A stretch of DNA of 64,000 nucleotides from Paenibacillus sonchi. Its GTDB lineage: Bacteria > Bacillota > Bacilli > Paenibacillales > Paenibacillaceae. Shown piece by piece: positions 9,420 to 18,180 of this stretch. Numbering within the stretch: position 1 is the stretch's first letter; each line of letters starts with the position of its first letter. Below the pieces are notes generated by a model. The model worked only from the letters and a program-made list of their open reading frames with translations. It did not search any database and was not told the DNA's origin. Made by a program: the position numbers and the translations under genes. The stretch lies in assembly GCF_016772475.1 (NCBI RefSeq), contig NZ_CP068596.1:124001-188000 (forward strand). Reading direction: 5' to 3'.

Positions 9420-9670
9420 CGCACCCTGAAATGATAACAACCTTGTTGCGTTGCTTGGAGGAAGGAGAGATTTCGAAACGAGCCAATGGCATTTTCATTA
9501 GTACAGGACTTTCTCCAATTACTTTTTATTTGAATGAGAACAAAAAAACGATGCTTCAAGAGTTGGCTAAGCAACAAGGGTTAACGTTACAGGTCTGGCT
9601 TGAGGATCACTTCAGCCAATTGCTAAATGAGGAGGAGGTTGAAAATAATGGGGGAGCAAACGAGTTATAA
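9404..9670 (+). CDS. hypothetical protein
   Basis: 88 residues. The ATG overlaps the end of the double-HTH gene by 16 bases, and the 3' end overlaps the AbrB-like gene by 23, so all three are translationally linked. Family not recognised. The sequence is acidic and mostly helical with no Cys pairs, signal or membrane segment. Confidence 0.55.
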   Translation: MYLPVTHPEMITTLLRCLEEGEISKRANGIFISTGLSPITFYLNENKKTMLQELAKQQGLTLQVWLEDHFSQLLNEEEVENNGGANEL

Positions 9671-9914
9671 AGCAATTGGATCGCTTCGCTCGGTTGATTT
9701 TATGGGAAGAGTTGGATTTCCTAAGGCTGTCCGACAAAACTACAACATTCAGCCGGGAAGTGAAATAGAAATGTATGTTGTTGGAGATAAAATTATCTTG
9801 GAAAAATACAAGCCTCAATGCTGCTTTTGTGGATCTGATCAGCGAATTACGACATTTATGGAAAAAGATATCTGTGAACACTGCATTGGAGAGCTTTACG
9901 ACATTAAAAGCTGA
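9648..9914 (+). CDS. AbrB-family transition-state-like DNA-binding regulator
   Basis: 88 residues. The ATG at 9648 has GAGGAGG seven bases upstream; an ATG at 9627 lies within that ribosome site. Residues 9-52 fit the swapped-hairpin AbrB/SpoVT fold (SLRSVDFMGRVGFPKAVRQ, then GSEIEMYVVGDKIIL). The C-terminal tail carries CCFCGS and CEHC, the zinc-type pairs seen in many Bacillota AbrB proteins. Proteins of this family bind DNA as dimers or tetramers and often repress stationary-phase genes. Here it sits inside an accessory-island operon. Confidence 0.85.
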   Translation: MGEQTSYKAIGSLRSVDFMGRVGFPKAVRQNYNIQPGSEIEMYVVGDKIILEKYKPQCCFCGSDQRITTFMEKDICEHCIGELYDIKS

Positions 9915-9962
9915 TAGAAGATAGCGTGAATCCCGCTCCTAACAAAATACAAGGAGGTCATT

Positions 9963-11051
9963 ATGAAGCAATCACTCATACCGATGCTTTCAACCCTTGA
10001 GATGTTTAAGAATCTGACTGATCACAAATTAAGTGAGAATCTGGTGAATCGGGCTAAAGGCCAAAGGAATAATACTAAATCCAGCTCCAAAAATGGATCG
10101 AACGATACGATTCGCAATATAGAAGAGGCAGAGGAATTGATAGATCATGCTTTGCTAGAGAATATGATTGCGGTAGTTGAAATCACAGATGATGGTCGAG
10201 TGCTGCAGCTTACTCCGGAGGGTCAACTTACTCTGGCCATTTACTGGACTGAGAACTTTTCTGATTCTTATAAGGTCTTTGCCGCGGAGTTTGAATCAAT
10301 GATGATTGAAAATAATCAATTACTTCCCCCAAAACTGCAGGTCATGAAGCATTATCATACTAAAGTAGAAATCACTGCGTTAAAAGATTTTTATACAACA
10401 CGGAGTACCGCCCAAAATTTGAATTCTGACTTTCATCAGCATGTCATCCGTGAAGTGGCAGGATTACCTGCCTTAGCTTGTGATGATTATGTCTTTCATT
10501 TTGCACCTATACTCTTTGCACCGGTGGACTTGCGAGGTTGTAAGGTAACCCTGGAGATTGATGGTTTTAATGCAGTTCCTGAACTGTTAGTGACTTCTCC
10601 ATATACCAATAAACGATATTATGTATCTGGTCTTCGAAATGGTAGAAGAAACACTGCCCATGGTTTTTACCCGATCATTGCTAAGAAGGAGACCTTCCCA
10701 TTACATAAGGATATTGTTCTCCACTGGAAGATAGATAATGAAATTAGGATTGACCATGTGCTAGAGTTGGATTTCAACTTTGGAAATCCTCTGGGTCAAT
10801 TGTTTTCAACCCAGCAGTTATTCACTCGCAGTATAGCAGGAACGCCGAGTTTATCTGTAATAACGAGTTTAGAAATGAAAAAAATCCATGAATCCCAGGC
10901 ACGCGTAATTACGCATGATATTTTTAATCATTTTAAAATACAACAAAGTGTAACGCTGACAAATTTCCCGATAGAACTGCATCACTTCATTGGGGCAAGC
11001 AAATATTATAGTACCTGGTATTCACAATGGAGAGGAACTGAAAAGGAGTAA
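9963..11051 (+). CDS. hypothetical protein (362 aa)
   Basis: Starts after AAGGAGGTCATT, 48 bases behind the AbrB-like gene, and overlaps the region just before the next gene (stop TAA at 11049-11051, next ATG at 11056). I do not recognise a family. The N-terminal 60 residues are polar with Ser/Lys/Asn runs; the rest looks globular, beta-rich and soluble, with no signal or membrane segment. Part of the regulator operon of the island. Confidence 0.6.
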   Translation: MKQSLIPMLSTLEMFKNLTDHKLSENLVNRAKGQRNNTKSSSKNGSNDTIRNIEEAEELIDHALLENMIAVVEITDDGRVLQLTPEGQLTLAIYWTENFSDSYKVFAAEFESMMIENNQLLPPKLQVMKHYHTKVEITALKDFYTTRSTAQNLNSDFHQHVIREVAGLPALACDDYVFHFAPILFAPVDLRGCKVTLEIDGFNAVPELLVTSPYTNKRYYVSGLRNGRRNTAHGFYPIIAKKETFPLHKDIVLHWKIDNEIRIDHVLELDFNFGNPLGQLFSTQQLFTRSIAGTPSLSVITSLEMKKIHESQARVITHDIFNHFKIQQSVTLTNFPIELHHFIGASKYYSTWYSQWRGTEKE

Positions 11052-11055
11052 TGGG

Positions 11056-11496
11056 ATGAAAACAAATTGTTTTTGTAAAACCAAAGAAGAAGACTGGACT
11101 TATGATCGAGAACTTGGGTGTTGGTATGTCATTCGGACATGCGATACTTGTAGTTATTATTGGGAAGGCCCTGATCATACAAAAACTAACCTAAGTGTAC
11201 TCCCAACAAAAGATACACCGAGACCGGTATATAATTATAATGATCCTCCTGTTGAATCCTTAAGAGAGAGAAAGGGGAAATATAGAATTTATTGTTATGA
11301 TCATCTTGGGAACTACGGAAAGCCTGTAAGATGTGATGAATTCAACGACATCTTCGAATTTTGTGAACTAAATAAATTCTCTCATTCTAGGATAAATGTT
11401 GTTACAACAAGCGATGAAATATGTATCCAGGTTAAAACGGGTTTGTATGAATTTCCGCCGGAGTGGAAAATGTTTAATCCTCAAGTTACAAAATGA
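11056..11496 (+). CDS. hypothetical protein with N-terminal Cys motifs
   Basis: 146 residues. The ATG at 11056 follows AAAAGGAGTAATGGG, so it is coupled to the preceding gene. The first 35 residues hold CFC, CW and CDTC, which could bind zinc. The remainder is not recognised. It appears to be the last gene of the 8658-11496 run. Confidence 0.6.
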   Translation: MKTNCFCKTKEEDWTYDRELGCWYVIRTCDTCSYYWEGPDHTKTNLSVLPTKDTPRPVYNYNDPPVESLRERKGKYRIYCYDHLGNYGKPVRCDEFNDIFEFCELNKFSHSRINVVTTSDEICIQVKTGLYEFPPEWKMFNPQVTK

Positions 11497-11670
11497 ACTG
11501 ATAAAAGCAATTTTTGAATAGAGATTGTAATATATTGACGAGAATTCGGGGATGTGGTAAAAATATTATATTAACGATGGTAATTTTTTCTCTGCCGTTA
11601 TAATTCCGACAGAGTTGGGGAGCTGTTTTTACAGCAATAAAATTAGGGGTTTTTATACCTTGGAGGGCAT

Positions 11671-11695
11671 AGACACTTATTTTAGGTGTCTTTTT
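11671..11695 (+). promoter_or_regulatory. leader hairpin with T tract (possible attenuator)
   Basis: AGACAC (11671-11676) and GTGTCT (11686-11691) enclose a short loop, followed by TTTTT. It stands 50 bases before the GTG of the next gene, not after a stop codon, so it may attenuate transcription. A hairpin of similar shape precedes the gene at 17083. The 11497-11670 stretch also holds a CTCTG...CAGAG pairing and no gene. Confidence 0.4.
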
Positions 11696-11744
11696 GTGCT
11701 TTCCTTTTTTTATGCTCAAATTCTGAAAGATCGGAGGAAATGAC

Positions 11745-12128
11745 GTGCACCAGTTACAGTTTAAAGAAAATCAAATTCAAAAAATTCAACCAGATATGCT
11801 TCAACGAATGGAGAAAATCGTTCGTACAGGTATTCGGCATACCAAATTTTATTCTGACTTTTATCTTGATCTGAACTTCATGCGAAATTACAATCTCAAT
11901 TTATTCGTGTGGTTTGTATACGATTGTGGTACAAACTTAATTCCCTTTACTGAAGTAGATATCGGTAGTTTTCAGAATGAATGGTTGAGTACAATTGATG
12001 ATTTCAAGATTCAAAAGAGCAATGATTCCGGCAGGCTATATTTATGTAACGTTCAGGAAGGATCAATTACGCGCATAAATGGATATAAAACTGGTAATTT
12101 ATATTTAAAACTCAAGGCATTAATTTAG
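11745..12128 (+). CDS. hypothetical protein (127 aa)
   Basis: GTG start with GGAGG eight bases upstream. Family not recognised. The N terminus is basic and helical; the rest is aromatic-rich and likely soluble. It follows the leader hairpin and precedes the double HicB-like gene in the same direction. Confidence 0.55.
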   Translation: MHQLQFKENQIQKIQPDMLQRMEKIVRTGIRHTKFYSDFYLDLNFMRNYNLNLFVWFVYDCGTNLIPFTEVDIGSFQNEWLSTIDDFKIQKSNDSGRLYLCNVQEGSITRINGYKTGNLYLKLKALI

Positions 12129-12193
12129 TAATGCTCCATATTTAATAGTGATTTACAAAAAGTAGACTCATGAAAACAAGGAGGATTCACCAA

Positions 12194-12631
12194 ATGGAAA
12201 ACACGTTATCTTTACAAATTTTATTCGAAGAAGATAAAGCTGATATGAACGTCTCTGCATACATTCCGGGGCTGGGACTTCAAATAATCGGTGATACCAT
12301 AGAAGAAGCACGAGAGAATGCCAAGGATTCCGTTCACGCGGAATTGGAAAAAGAAATGTCTATTGGAAAGGCTGTTAGACTAGCTCATTCCATTGTTCAA
12401 TACATTGATTCATTTAGCGTACTATATGAGGACGTTACATCCGACAAAGTTTCGGCTTATGTTCCAGCGCTTAGACTCGGAGTTTGCGGGAAAGATTTAA
12501 CGGAAGCTGAAGAGAATGTGAAAGAATTGATTGGTGTCGAGATTGAGAAATTGAGATTGTGTAAGAGAAGTGTCCCGAAAGACACCGCGGTGTATGAGTT
12601 CCTAACAGTTCAAGTGCCCGTTATATCATAG
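12194..12631 (+). CDS. tandem HicB-like double-domain protein
   Basis: 145 residues; the ATG follows CAAGGAGGATTCACCAA. It contains two copies of the HicB-like unit: VSAYIPGLGLQIIGDTIEEARENA at its core (residues about 18-42) and VSAYVPALRLGVCGKDLTEAEENV (about 88-112). The second is especially close to the unit in the orphan at 5982-6233. No HicA partner is next to it. A strong terminator follows. The tandem form suggests domain duplication, possibly giving a built-in dimer. Confidence 0.65.
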   Translation: MENTLSLQILFEEDKADMNVSAYIPGLGLQIIGDTIEEARENAKDSVHAELEKEMSIGKAVRLAHSIVQYIDSFSVLYEDVTSDKVSAYVPALRLGVCGKDLTEAEENVKELIGVEIEKLRLCKRSVPKDTAVYEFLTVQVPVIS

Positions 12632-12650
12632 TTGATATTGCATAGGATGA

Positions 12651-12690
12651 AGTAAAGGAGCCTCACAAGTGCTTTTGAGGCTTTTTACTT
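12651..12690. terminator. bidirectional terminator
   Basis: GCCTCA (12660-12665) pairs with TGAGGC (12676-12681). Outer AGTAAA and TTTTTACT extend the stem and supply T tracts on both strands. It ends the double HicB-like gene. Confidence 0.75.
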
Positions 12691-12699
12691 CTTTTTATC

Positions 12700-13540
12700 A
12701 AGGATTGACTGTCATGCATGAAACTAAAGCTTGCTGACCAAGGCTGGCGAGGTTCAAGTTTTGCTGTGCTTCAACTGCTAGTTACTCTACTGAAATAAAT
12801 CCCCCACACTTCTGAATGTTTCTGTCTCCAGCGTGGTGTTTGGCTGTACGTGGAAAGGCCCAGCCTCTCTAATAATTTGTCTCCTGAAGCGTTCCCCCCT
12901 CCTGGAAGTCATTAGTGCCGGCTTTGCACCCCTTTAGTGAGCATTTATTAAGAGTGTATGAAGAAAATAAAGTATTAGACCGGAGTTGTTGATTTTACGC
13001 GGTTTTCGGTAATGAAAATCGTCAGGTAATAAAAAATAAGTATTAGACTGAGGTATCAAGAGAGAGCCCAAAAAAGAATCAAACCAGAAAATAAAGTATC
13101 AGACTGCAGCTTGCAAAGCAGCTGGCCACCGTAACCAGCTGCCAATTGCAGTCCGGCGCTTCTGGAGAACCAAGAGCACGAGCTGAAGCTTGCGAAGCGG
13201 CTGGTCGCCGTAACCAGCAACCAATCGCCGCAGGAGTTTTTTTACCTGGTCAAAGACTTTTTCAATACTGTCCCTGCAGTTGGCCAATCACAACACATTT
13301 TTTTTCGTCGCACGTACCGCGGTCCGCTCGGCGCACAACTGGTCGCTATCGCCGGCATACCCCTCGCAGTTCACACGGTGCGTCCAGAAGAACCTGGAGC
13401 ACGAGATGTGGTTTTCCGCACTGTCGGTCGTACAGCCCTCTCCGATGCATTACTAAGAGAACGAGTTGTAGGTTAGCTGCGCAGCCGAACGCACTGACCG
13501 AAAGCTATTTATGTTAAGTAATCTTGGCTTTATGTTTTAA
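12700..13540. other. gene-less stretch with dispersed and direct repeats
   Basis: No open frame here has a ribosome site or a recognisable product. Copies of an AATAAAGTATTAGACTG-type motif lie at about 12963, 13040 and 13089. An imperfect direct repeat of about 45 bases built on CTTGCRAAGCRGCTGG and CCGTAACCAGC spans 13104-13150 and 13186-13233. The 13259-13500 part resembles 42262-42450, sharing TGTCCCTGCAGTTGGCCA and CAGAAGAAC. It looks like a decayed repeated element. Confidence 0.5.
12961..13060 (+). repeat. dispersed repeat, copy A
   Basis: A unit of about 100 bases opening with AAGAAAATAAAGTATTAGAC and containing GTTGTTGATTTTACGCGGTTTT and AAAATCGTCAGGTA. The same order of blocks recurs at 42109-42210. 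Confidence 0.55.
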
Positions 13541-13544
13541 ATTA

Positions 13545-14411
13545 CTACACCCGATTCCAAACTTGACATACCCGAATAATTTCAGAGCGTGTTTTATTCG
13601 CTTCATTTAACCGCTTATTTAAGAAAGCTTCTCTTTTTTCACTTGTACTTTGAATAGCTAATTTTCGCGCCAAGCGAAAGTCAGGATCCTTTTCGTCAAA
13701 TTCAGGTGTAACAATTTTTCCATCCCAATACTTAGAAATGTAATAGTGTGAAGTTCCCGTATGCTCATGCAGTGGAATAGCTGAATCATAATTCCTCCAC
13801 AAATCAAAAAATGCATATTGATATGCGTAGCAAGCCTTTGTTTTATCAATTGGGCACTCCTTGTCATAAATTCGATAATCTTTTCCCAAAGATTCTGGTA
13901 ATACAGCGCGAATAGGAGTTACACTTTGCTCGGCAAGCTGTACGATTAAATCTGCTTTCGGTATCACCCACTCGGAGTAATACTTACCACGTGTAATCAG
14001 AACCTTTTTGTAGTCAGCATTTTTTTCAGACAAACCAGCAATAACTAGCAATGCTACTGCCATTAGTTGAACTGTGGCTAAGTATCCTTCCCATGAATTA
14101 ACTTTTGGCATGAGGTTTTCAATAATGGTAGTTGATTCTCCATACAATTCGTCAAGGATTTCAAAATCTCTTGTGTTCTCAAATTCAAAAAATCGTCTTG
14201 TGATACTCCTGGAAGAAGCCAAATCACGCTCAAAAAATGCATCATCGATTATCTTTTGTACTCTTGCGCATATTTCCTCAACTGATTTTCGAAATAAATC
14301 TCCAGATATTCGTGCAGCAAGACCTTCAACGACCTCACTAATAATAATTTCAGCTGCTTTGGCACCAAATGCTTCAGCTGCCTTCTCTAATACAAATATC
14401 AGTATTGGCAC
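13545..14411 (-). CDS. hypothetical protein (288 aa)
   Basis: A clean open frame of typical Bacillota composition with an AAAAGGAGTAAACATTG-type ribosome site before the ATG. The N-terminal 30 residues are Ala-rich and helical (EKAAEAFGAKAAEIIISEV), followed by a long helical region and a C-terminal soluble part with scattered Cys. Family not recognised. It stands alone between two repeat-rich gaps on the minus strand, which is common for accessory or defence cargo, but nothing proves that role. Confidence 0.55.
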   Translation of the reverse strand: MPILIFVLEKAAEAFGAKAAEIIISEVVEGLAARISGDLFRKSVEEICARVQKIIDDAFFERDLASSRSITRRFFEFENTRDFEILDELYGESTTIIENLMPKVNSWEGYLATVQLMAVALLVIAGLSEKNADYKKVLITRGKYYSEWVIPKADLIVQLAEQSVTPIRAVLPESLGKDYRIYDKECPIDKTKACYAYQYAFFDLWRNYDSAIPLHEHTGTSHYYISKYWDGKIVTPEFDEKDPDFRLARKLAIQSTSEKREAFLNKRLNEANKTRSEIIRVCQVWNRV

Positions 14412-14778
14412 AATGTTTACTCCTTTTATTGTTGTGTATTTTTATAATTAAAATATCCTCAGTGAAGTTTTTTATTCACTTTTTTGCACCGTTATTATTC
14501 TACCTTCAACGGTGTCAACCGATCTGTATTCTATAAGAAAATGAAAAATATGGGCCGATCGGCGGTGCTATCGCTCTGTGTTCCGGATCTCGAAAGAAGA
14601 TAAAGTCATAAACTGGATTTAATAGAGTTTGAAAATCGTCAGCATGGTAGAAATAAGTAGTAGACTGACCACGCCGGGGCCGCACGGTTCGTTCCGCCCG
14701 ACTTTGTTCGATACACCAGGTGTGCTGTTTTGCAGCGGTTGGCCATGCTACCGATCATTCAACTCCAAAACGCTCTGC

Positions 14779-14870
14779 CAGTCTACAAGTTTAATTTCTC
14801 AGTCTGCATACTTCATTTTCCGAGTCTAATACTTTATTTTTCAGTCTACTACTTTATTTTCTTTCAACAA
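14779..14870 (-). repeat. four tandem copies of a 21-base motif
   Basis: Read on the minus strand, four successive units of 20-23 bases each end in AGACTG or a close variant and contain AATAAAGTAKTAG or a relative. They are degenerate copies of the motif dispersed elsewhere in the window. There are no spacers of constant length, so this is not a CRISPR array. Confidence 0.6.
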
Positions 14871-14934
14871 AGAGAACTTCTGCAATCCTCACTTTAGGTA
14901 GTCTTCGGACATTCAAACATCTCTCTTCAAAATA

Positions 14935-15576
14935 TTAGCGAGATTGTGATAATGTTTTTACCATTGTCACCTTTAATTCTCCAAGTCCAAGTGAGAAATC
15001 CTGTTGCATCTTACTGAATTCAATATTTTCATAGATGATAGATACTCTCAGTTCCCTGTTTGCATAATCGTGTTTTAAATGTGCAGTCCACGATGCATCC
15101 GCTAATTCGTCTCCGACATAAGGCATTATTTCAAATTCCTTCGTCTCCCCTGCCTTTAAACTCATCATGCGACGATCTGCTTTAAACACTACGGAAAAAT
15201 CACTCGTTAATGGAAACGGTTCTAAATCAATATTCATAGCCGTTCCGTTACCAATATTAGTTACAAGTAGTTGATATCCATTTCTCACACCACTTTTAGG
15301 TTCTACAACGAGTAGAGGCATTATATTGAATGCCGAATCTTTACGCTGAAGTTCAAATGTTCTCACTTGAAGATTCAATGTATAAATGACACCGGCAAGC
15401 GCGAGTCCAGAGAACAAAGCGTTTAGTACGCCGAAAGAATCTCCAAATGTTCCACTTTCACCCCAATCCTTGACAAATAAATATAAGAACAAAGTAAAGA
15501 GGATATAAATAACTACAACAGCTAGCAAGAAATATGTTGCAATATTTACTGAATTAAATCGCTTTTTCATATTCAT
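14935..15576 (-). CDS. membrane-anchored protein resembling 'putative phage abortive infection' proteins
   Basis: 213 residues. Two N-terminal membrane segments (about 13-35 and 50-68) flank WGESGTFGDSFGVLNALFSGLA, a signature I associate with the uncharacterised membrane family often labelled putative phage abortive infection protein. The rest is a cytoplasmic beta-rich domain. No partner is obvious; the neighbouring minus-strand gene at 13545 is separated by repeats. A defence role is only suggested by the family label and the island setting. Confidence 0.55.
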   Translation of the reverse strand: MNMKKRFNSVNIATYFLLAVVVIYILFTLFLYLFVKDWGESGTFGDSFGVLNALFSGLALAGVIYTLNLQVRTFELQRKDSAFNIMPLLVVEPKSGVRNGYQLLVTNIGNGTAMNIDLEPFPLTSDFSVVFKADRRMMSLKAGETKEFEIMPYVGDELADASWTAHLKHDYANRELRVSIIYENIEFSKMQQDFSLGLGELKVTMVKTLSQSR

Positions 15577-15579
15577 TAC

Positions 15580-16960
15580 CCCTCAGATATTTAGTCTAAG
15601 AAGTAATTCGGCAAACAGTGATTATACTCCTTTGCCACTTTTACCGGACTGCTCAAAGGACTTCCCAATGGCCCGCGCCATTTGTCACTCTCCAGCCTCG
15701 CAAGCAATCATCCTGGCAACTGGACAGTAGATCAGTTCAGCGACAGTCAGCCGGATGCGCTGTTCTCTAATGCAATCGGTTTTCAGAACTTCCCTATCGA
15801 CAACATCAAGAGAGGCAGTTCAAGTGGGGCACAGCGTGGATTGTCGGCAGATTCCCGTAGAAGTTAGATGGGGACGGCTGGTCGAATTCTCCTGGGATTT
15901 TCAGGCGTTGCCGACAGTTCCTGCACACGACGGGGGAGCAGACTGCAGCTCCCGTACTCTCGGGACTTCTGGACGTTACATGCTCCGGCTGAAGCGTGGC
16001 GAGGAAGACTACCAGATCAAACAGCGGCTCCTCTCCTGGAGCTTCCGATTGTGCTGGCTGCGACGGAAAACGCTGCATAAAGTCTTGGTTGGATCCGCAA
16101 CGTTTCAGAGACAATAAAGTAGTAGACTGGAGCTGTCGCTGCCCGATCTGACTGTAGTCCACGCTTCATTGATGCCGTAGCAGGGAAAGATCTGAAAGTA
16201 TCAGGAGTGTGAGCTGCTATCGCTCGATCCGGCGTACCAGAATACAATTTTTTTCCTGACACCCCGTTCGTCTGCGTCCAAATGTTAATGGTGCACGAAG
16301 CTGCGGGCTGTTCATCCCAAACTTCCCACCTGTTCACGCCGTAGGCAAGCGGCGGACTACTGTCTGCCGCAGGTAGTTCCGCTTGGCTCTTCCAAGTGCA
16401 CAGAGCTGAGAACTGCAGCTGGTCCGGCTAGTTACAGACGCAACTAAGCAAAACTGGCCTTTATCTGGATTTACACGAATCGAAGATTGCGGCTTTGTAT
16501 TTCGGGATAAATGGAATGAAAGAAGATCAAGCTATCTGGCTCAGTTAACTCATTGGAAATATAAGAGTCGTCAGACTTTTTATAATCAAGAGCATGGGCT
16601 GATGAGCAGTCTATAACTGGTAGCTGCTGTCTATCAGATTTTCCGTAAGCTGAACTGGTCTCTGAAAAACATCTAAGAGTACAACAAAAGATCGTCCTGC
16701 AGTTGACGGGATGGCAGACATTCGGATTTCCACGTGTCGGTCTGTTGCAAGAAGAACATTCATCAGCAATGTGATGCTTAACAGCCTAGATGTACAGAGA
16801 GGTTACTTTTTTGTATAGTAAGTGAGCTATTTTTCGTTACCAGATAGCATCCAACTTAATTTACTGGGATCTATCGTATTGTTATTTTAATTGTGATATA
16901 CTAATGACATTAATTAATCTATTTTTTTCTTCGTTGATATTTTTCAGCTGAAGAGTGGGT
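15580..16960. other. gene-less stretch
   Basis: I see no convincing gene here. A copy of the AATAAAGTAGTAGACTGGAG motif lies at about 16112-16132. The remaining sequence looks like decayed, mixed-origin DNA with short frames lacking ribosome sites. Confidence 0.4.
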
Positions 16961-16961
16961 G

Positions 16962-17034
16962 TTCGGTGATTCACCGAAGAAAAAAGATGAAATGACCAGG
17001 AGACGGAAGTGTACCTATTTAGGTGCGCTTTTTT
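16962..17034 (+). promoter_or_regulatory. structured leader before the ubiquitin-like operon
   Basis: A palindrome TTCGGTGATTCACCGAA (16962-16978) is followed by a second hairpin, GTGTACC (17009-17015) with GGTGCGC (17022-17028), and then T6. GACCAG near 16994 can also pair with CTGGTC near 17042. This leader precedes the operon start by about 50 bases and resembles the one before 11745; it may control entry into the operon. Confidence 0.45.
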
Positions 17035-17082
17035 CGCGTTTTCTGGTCTTTTTTTCGTCAATATTAGGGAGGAGATGCAGAG

Positions 17083-17418
17083 TTGAATATCAATTTAGCT
17101 CGATTAAAAGAAGGTTTACCTGAACAGAAGGAATATCTTCTGACTTACACAACCGGATTGTTTCAGGTTATTGACTGTGCCCATAACTGCTACAACAGTG
17201 CAGACGTGGACTGGTCGAGTTTCACTTCAAATGACGTAAAGGTTGCTCTGGAAATGGCGATGGATTACTTGGATTATGATTCTATTTATCCTGAGGATTA
17301 TGATATTCCTCCGAATGAAGGAAACGCGATTCACGAATATCTTCTTAATGTAGAAATTATCTATCAGATCCGGAATGCTAAACCGGAGAAAATGTATCAA
17401 GACTTAACGTTCTTTTAG
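17083..17418 (+). CDS. first gene of the PRTRC-like operon, unknown (111 aa)
   Basis: TTG start behind AGGGAGGAGATGCAGAG. A small acidic protein with many Asp, Glu and Tyr and no Cys pair motif, membrane segment or signal. I do not recognise the family. It is 23 bases upstream of the next gene and opens a five-gene run ending with the ThiF-like gene, so it is probably an accessory part of that system. Confidence 0.6.
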   Translation: MNINLARLKEGLPEQKEYLLTYTTGLFQVIDCAHNCYNSADVDWSSFTSNDVKVALEMAMDYLDYDSIYPEDYDIPPNEGNAIHEYLLNVEIIYQIRNAKPEKMYQDLTFF

Positions 17419-17441
17419 TAGAGCTCGAAGGGGAGGAAACG

Positions 17442-18179
17442 ATGGAAACATCCTATTACTGTTTTGATCAGGTAAACCAAATGAGGGCAACCCTTGACAA
17501 CATGGCCATGATTAAGATGATTGCAGAGGCGGGAATTGATGTTATAACCGCTCCGATTGAATTCAGCTCTAATTATATTGGTGACCAGGATGGCATCTTT
17601 TTGATGTGTCTTGAGAGAGTATTTGGAACTGTAGAAAACGAGTGGAGCATTATTGATGGGGGATATGAGATCAGTAAGTATCGCGTTCCTTTTATTGAAC
17701 TCAAAAGCCTATATCCACTCTTTACGGGTGAAAAACGGATTGAGTATATCCGGAACCTAACGCTGTTGCTCGATGTCAAAGTTGATGACTATTACTTTTA
17801 CAGTGATGTAGCAATGGAAGGGGAACTTTCGAAAGACTGTTTTTTCATTAGGATTATGAACGGAGCAGGGGTCTTTTCCCCGTTGTTGGAAAAGATCTTA
17901 TTCATGCGAAACGAAGTAATCAAAACCATTCGTCTCCAAAAAATGCAACTCATAAATAATCTAAAGCGAATATTCATTGCTAAATTGGCAATTGAATCAG
18001 ATATTGAAGTCGATTTTAAATCGGATCAACCTTGGGAGGCCATTTATTCCGGAGTACGCGTTCAGCTCCAACGATCGGTTGGAACGGACAGTTTAGTGTA
18101 TGAGGAATTGATTATGCTATTACAGCAAGAGCGGAGAAAGAAGCTACAAGGCTCAACGAACTCAGAGGAGGCAGCTTAG
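17442..18179 (+). CDS. second gene of the PRTRC-like operon, unknown (245 aa)
   Basis: ATG with a GGGGAGGAAACG ribosome site. The protein is soluble, with a mixed N-terminal domain and a helical, basic C-terminal third (about 150-240). Family not recognised; it could be a divergent version of one of the poorly characterised PRTRC proteins. Its stop is one base before the ATG of the E2-like gene, which implies tight co-expression. Confidence 0.55.
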   Translation: METSYYCFDQVNQMRATLDNMAMIKMIAEAGIDVITAPIEFSSNYIGDQDGIFLMCLERVFGTVENEWSIIDGGYEISKYRVPFIELKSLYPLFTGEKRIEYIRNLTLLLDVKVDDYYFYSDVAMEGELSKDCFFIRIMNGAGVFSPLLEKILFMRNEVIKTIRLQKMQLINNLKRIFIAKLAIESDIEVDFKSDQPWEAIYSGVRVQLQRSVGTDSLVYEELIMLLQQERRKKLQGSTNSEEAA

Positions 18180-18180
18180 G

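Noticed and set aside
9627..9914. Longer AbrB start at 9627
   Set aside because: That ATG lies inside the ribosome site of the better start at 9648.
14779..14870. CRISPR array
   Set aside because: Repeats are contiguous and degenerate, with no regular spacers, and no cas genes are present apart from the Cas8c-like protein 11 kb away.
15682..16337. Several overlapping short frames in both strands
   Set aside because: No ribosome sites, no motifs and mutual overlap; treated as decayed DNA.
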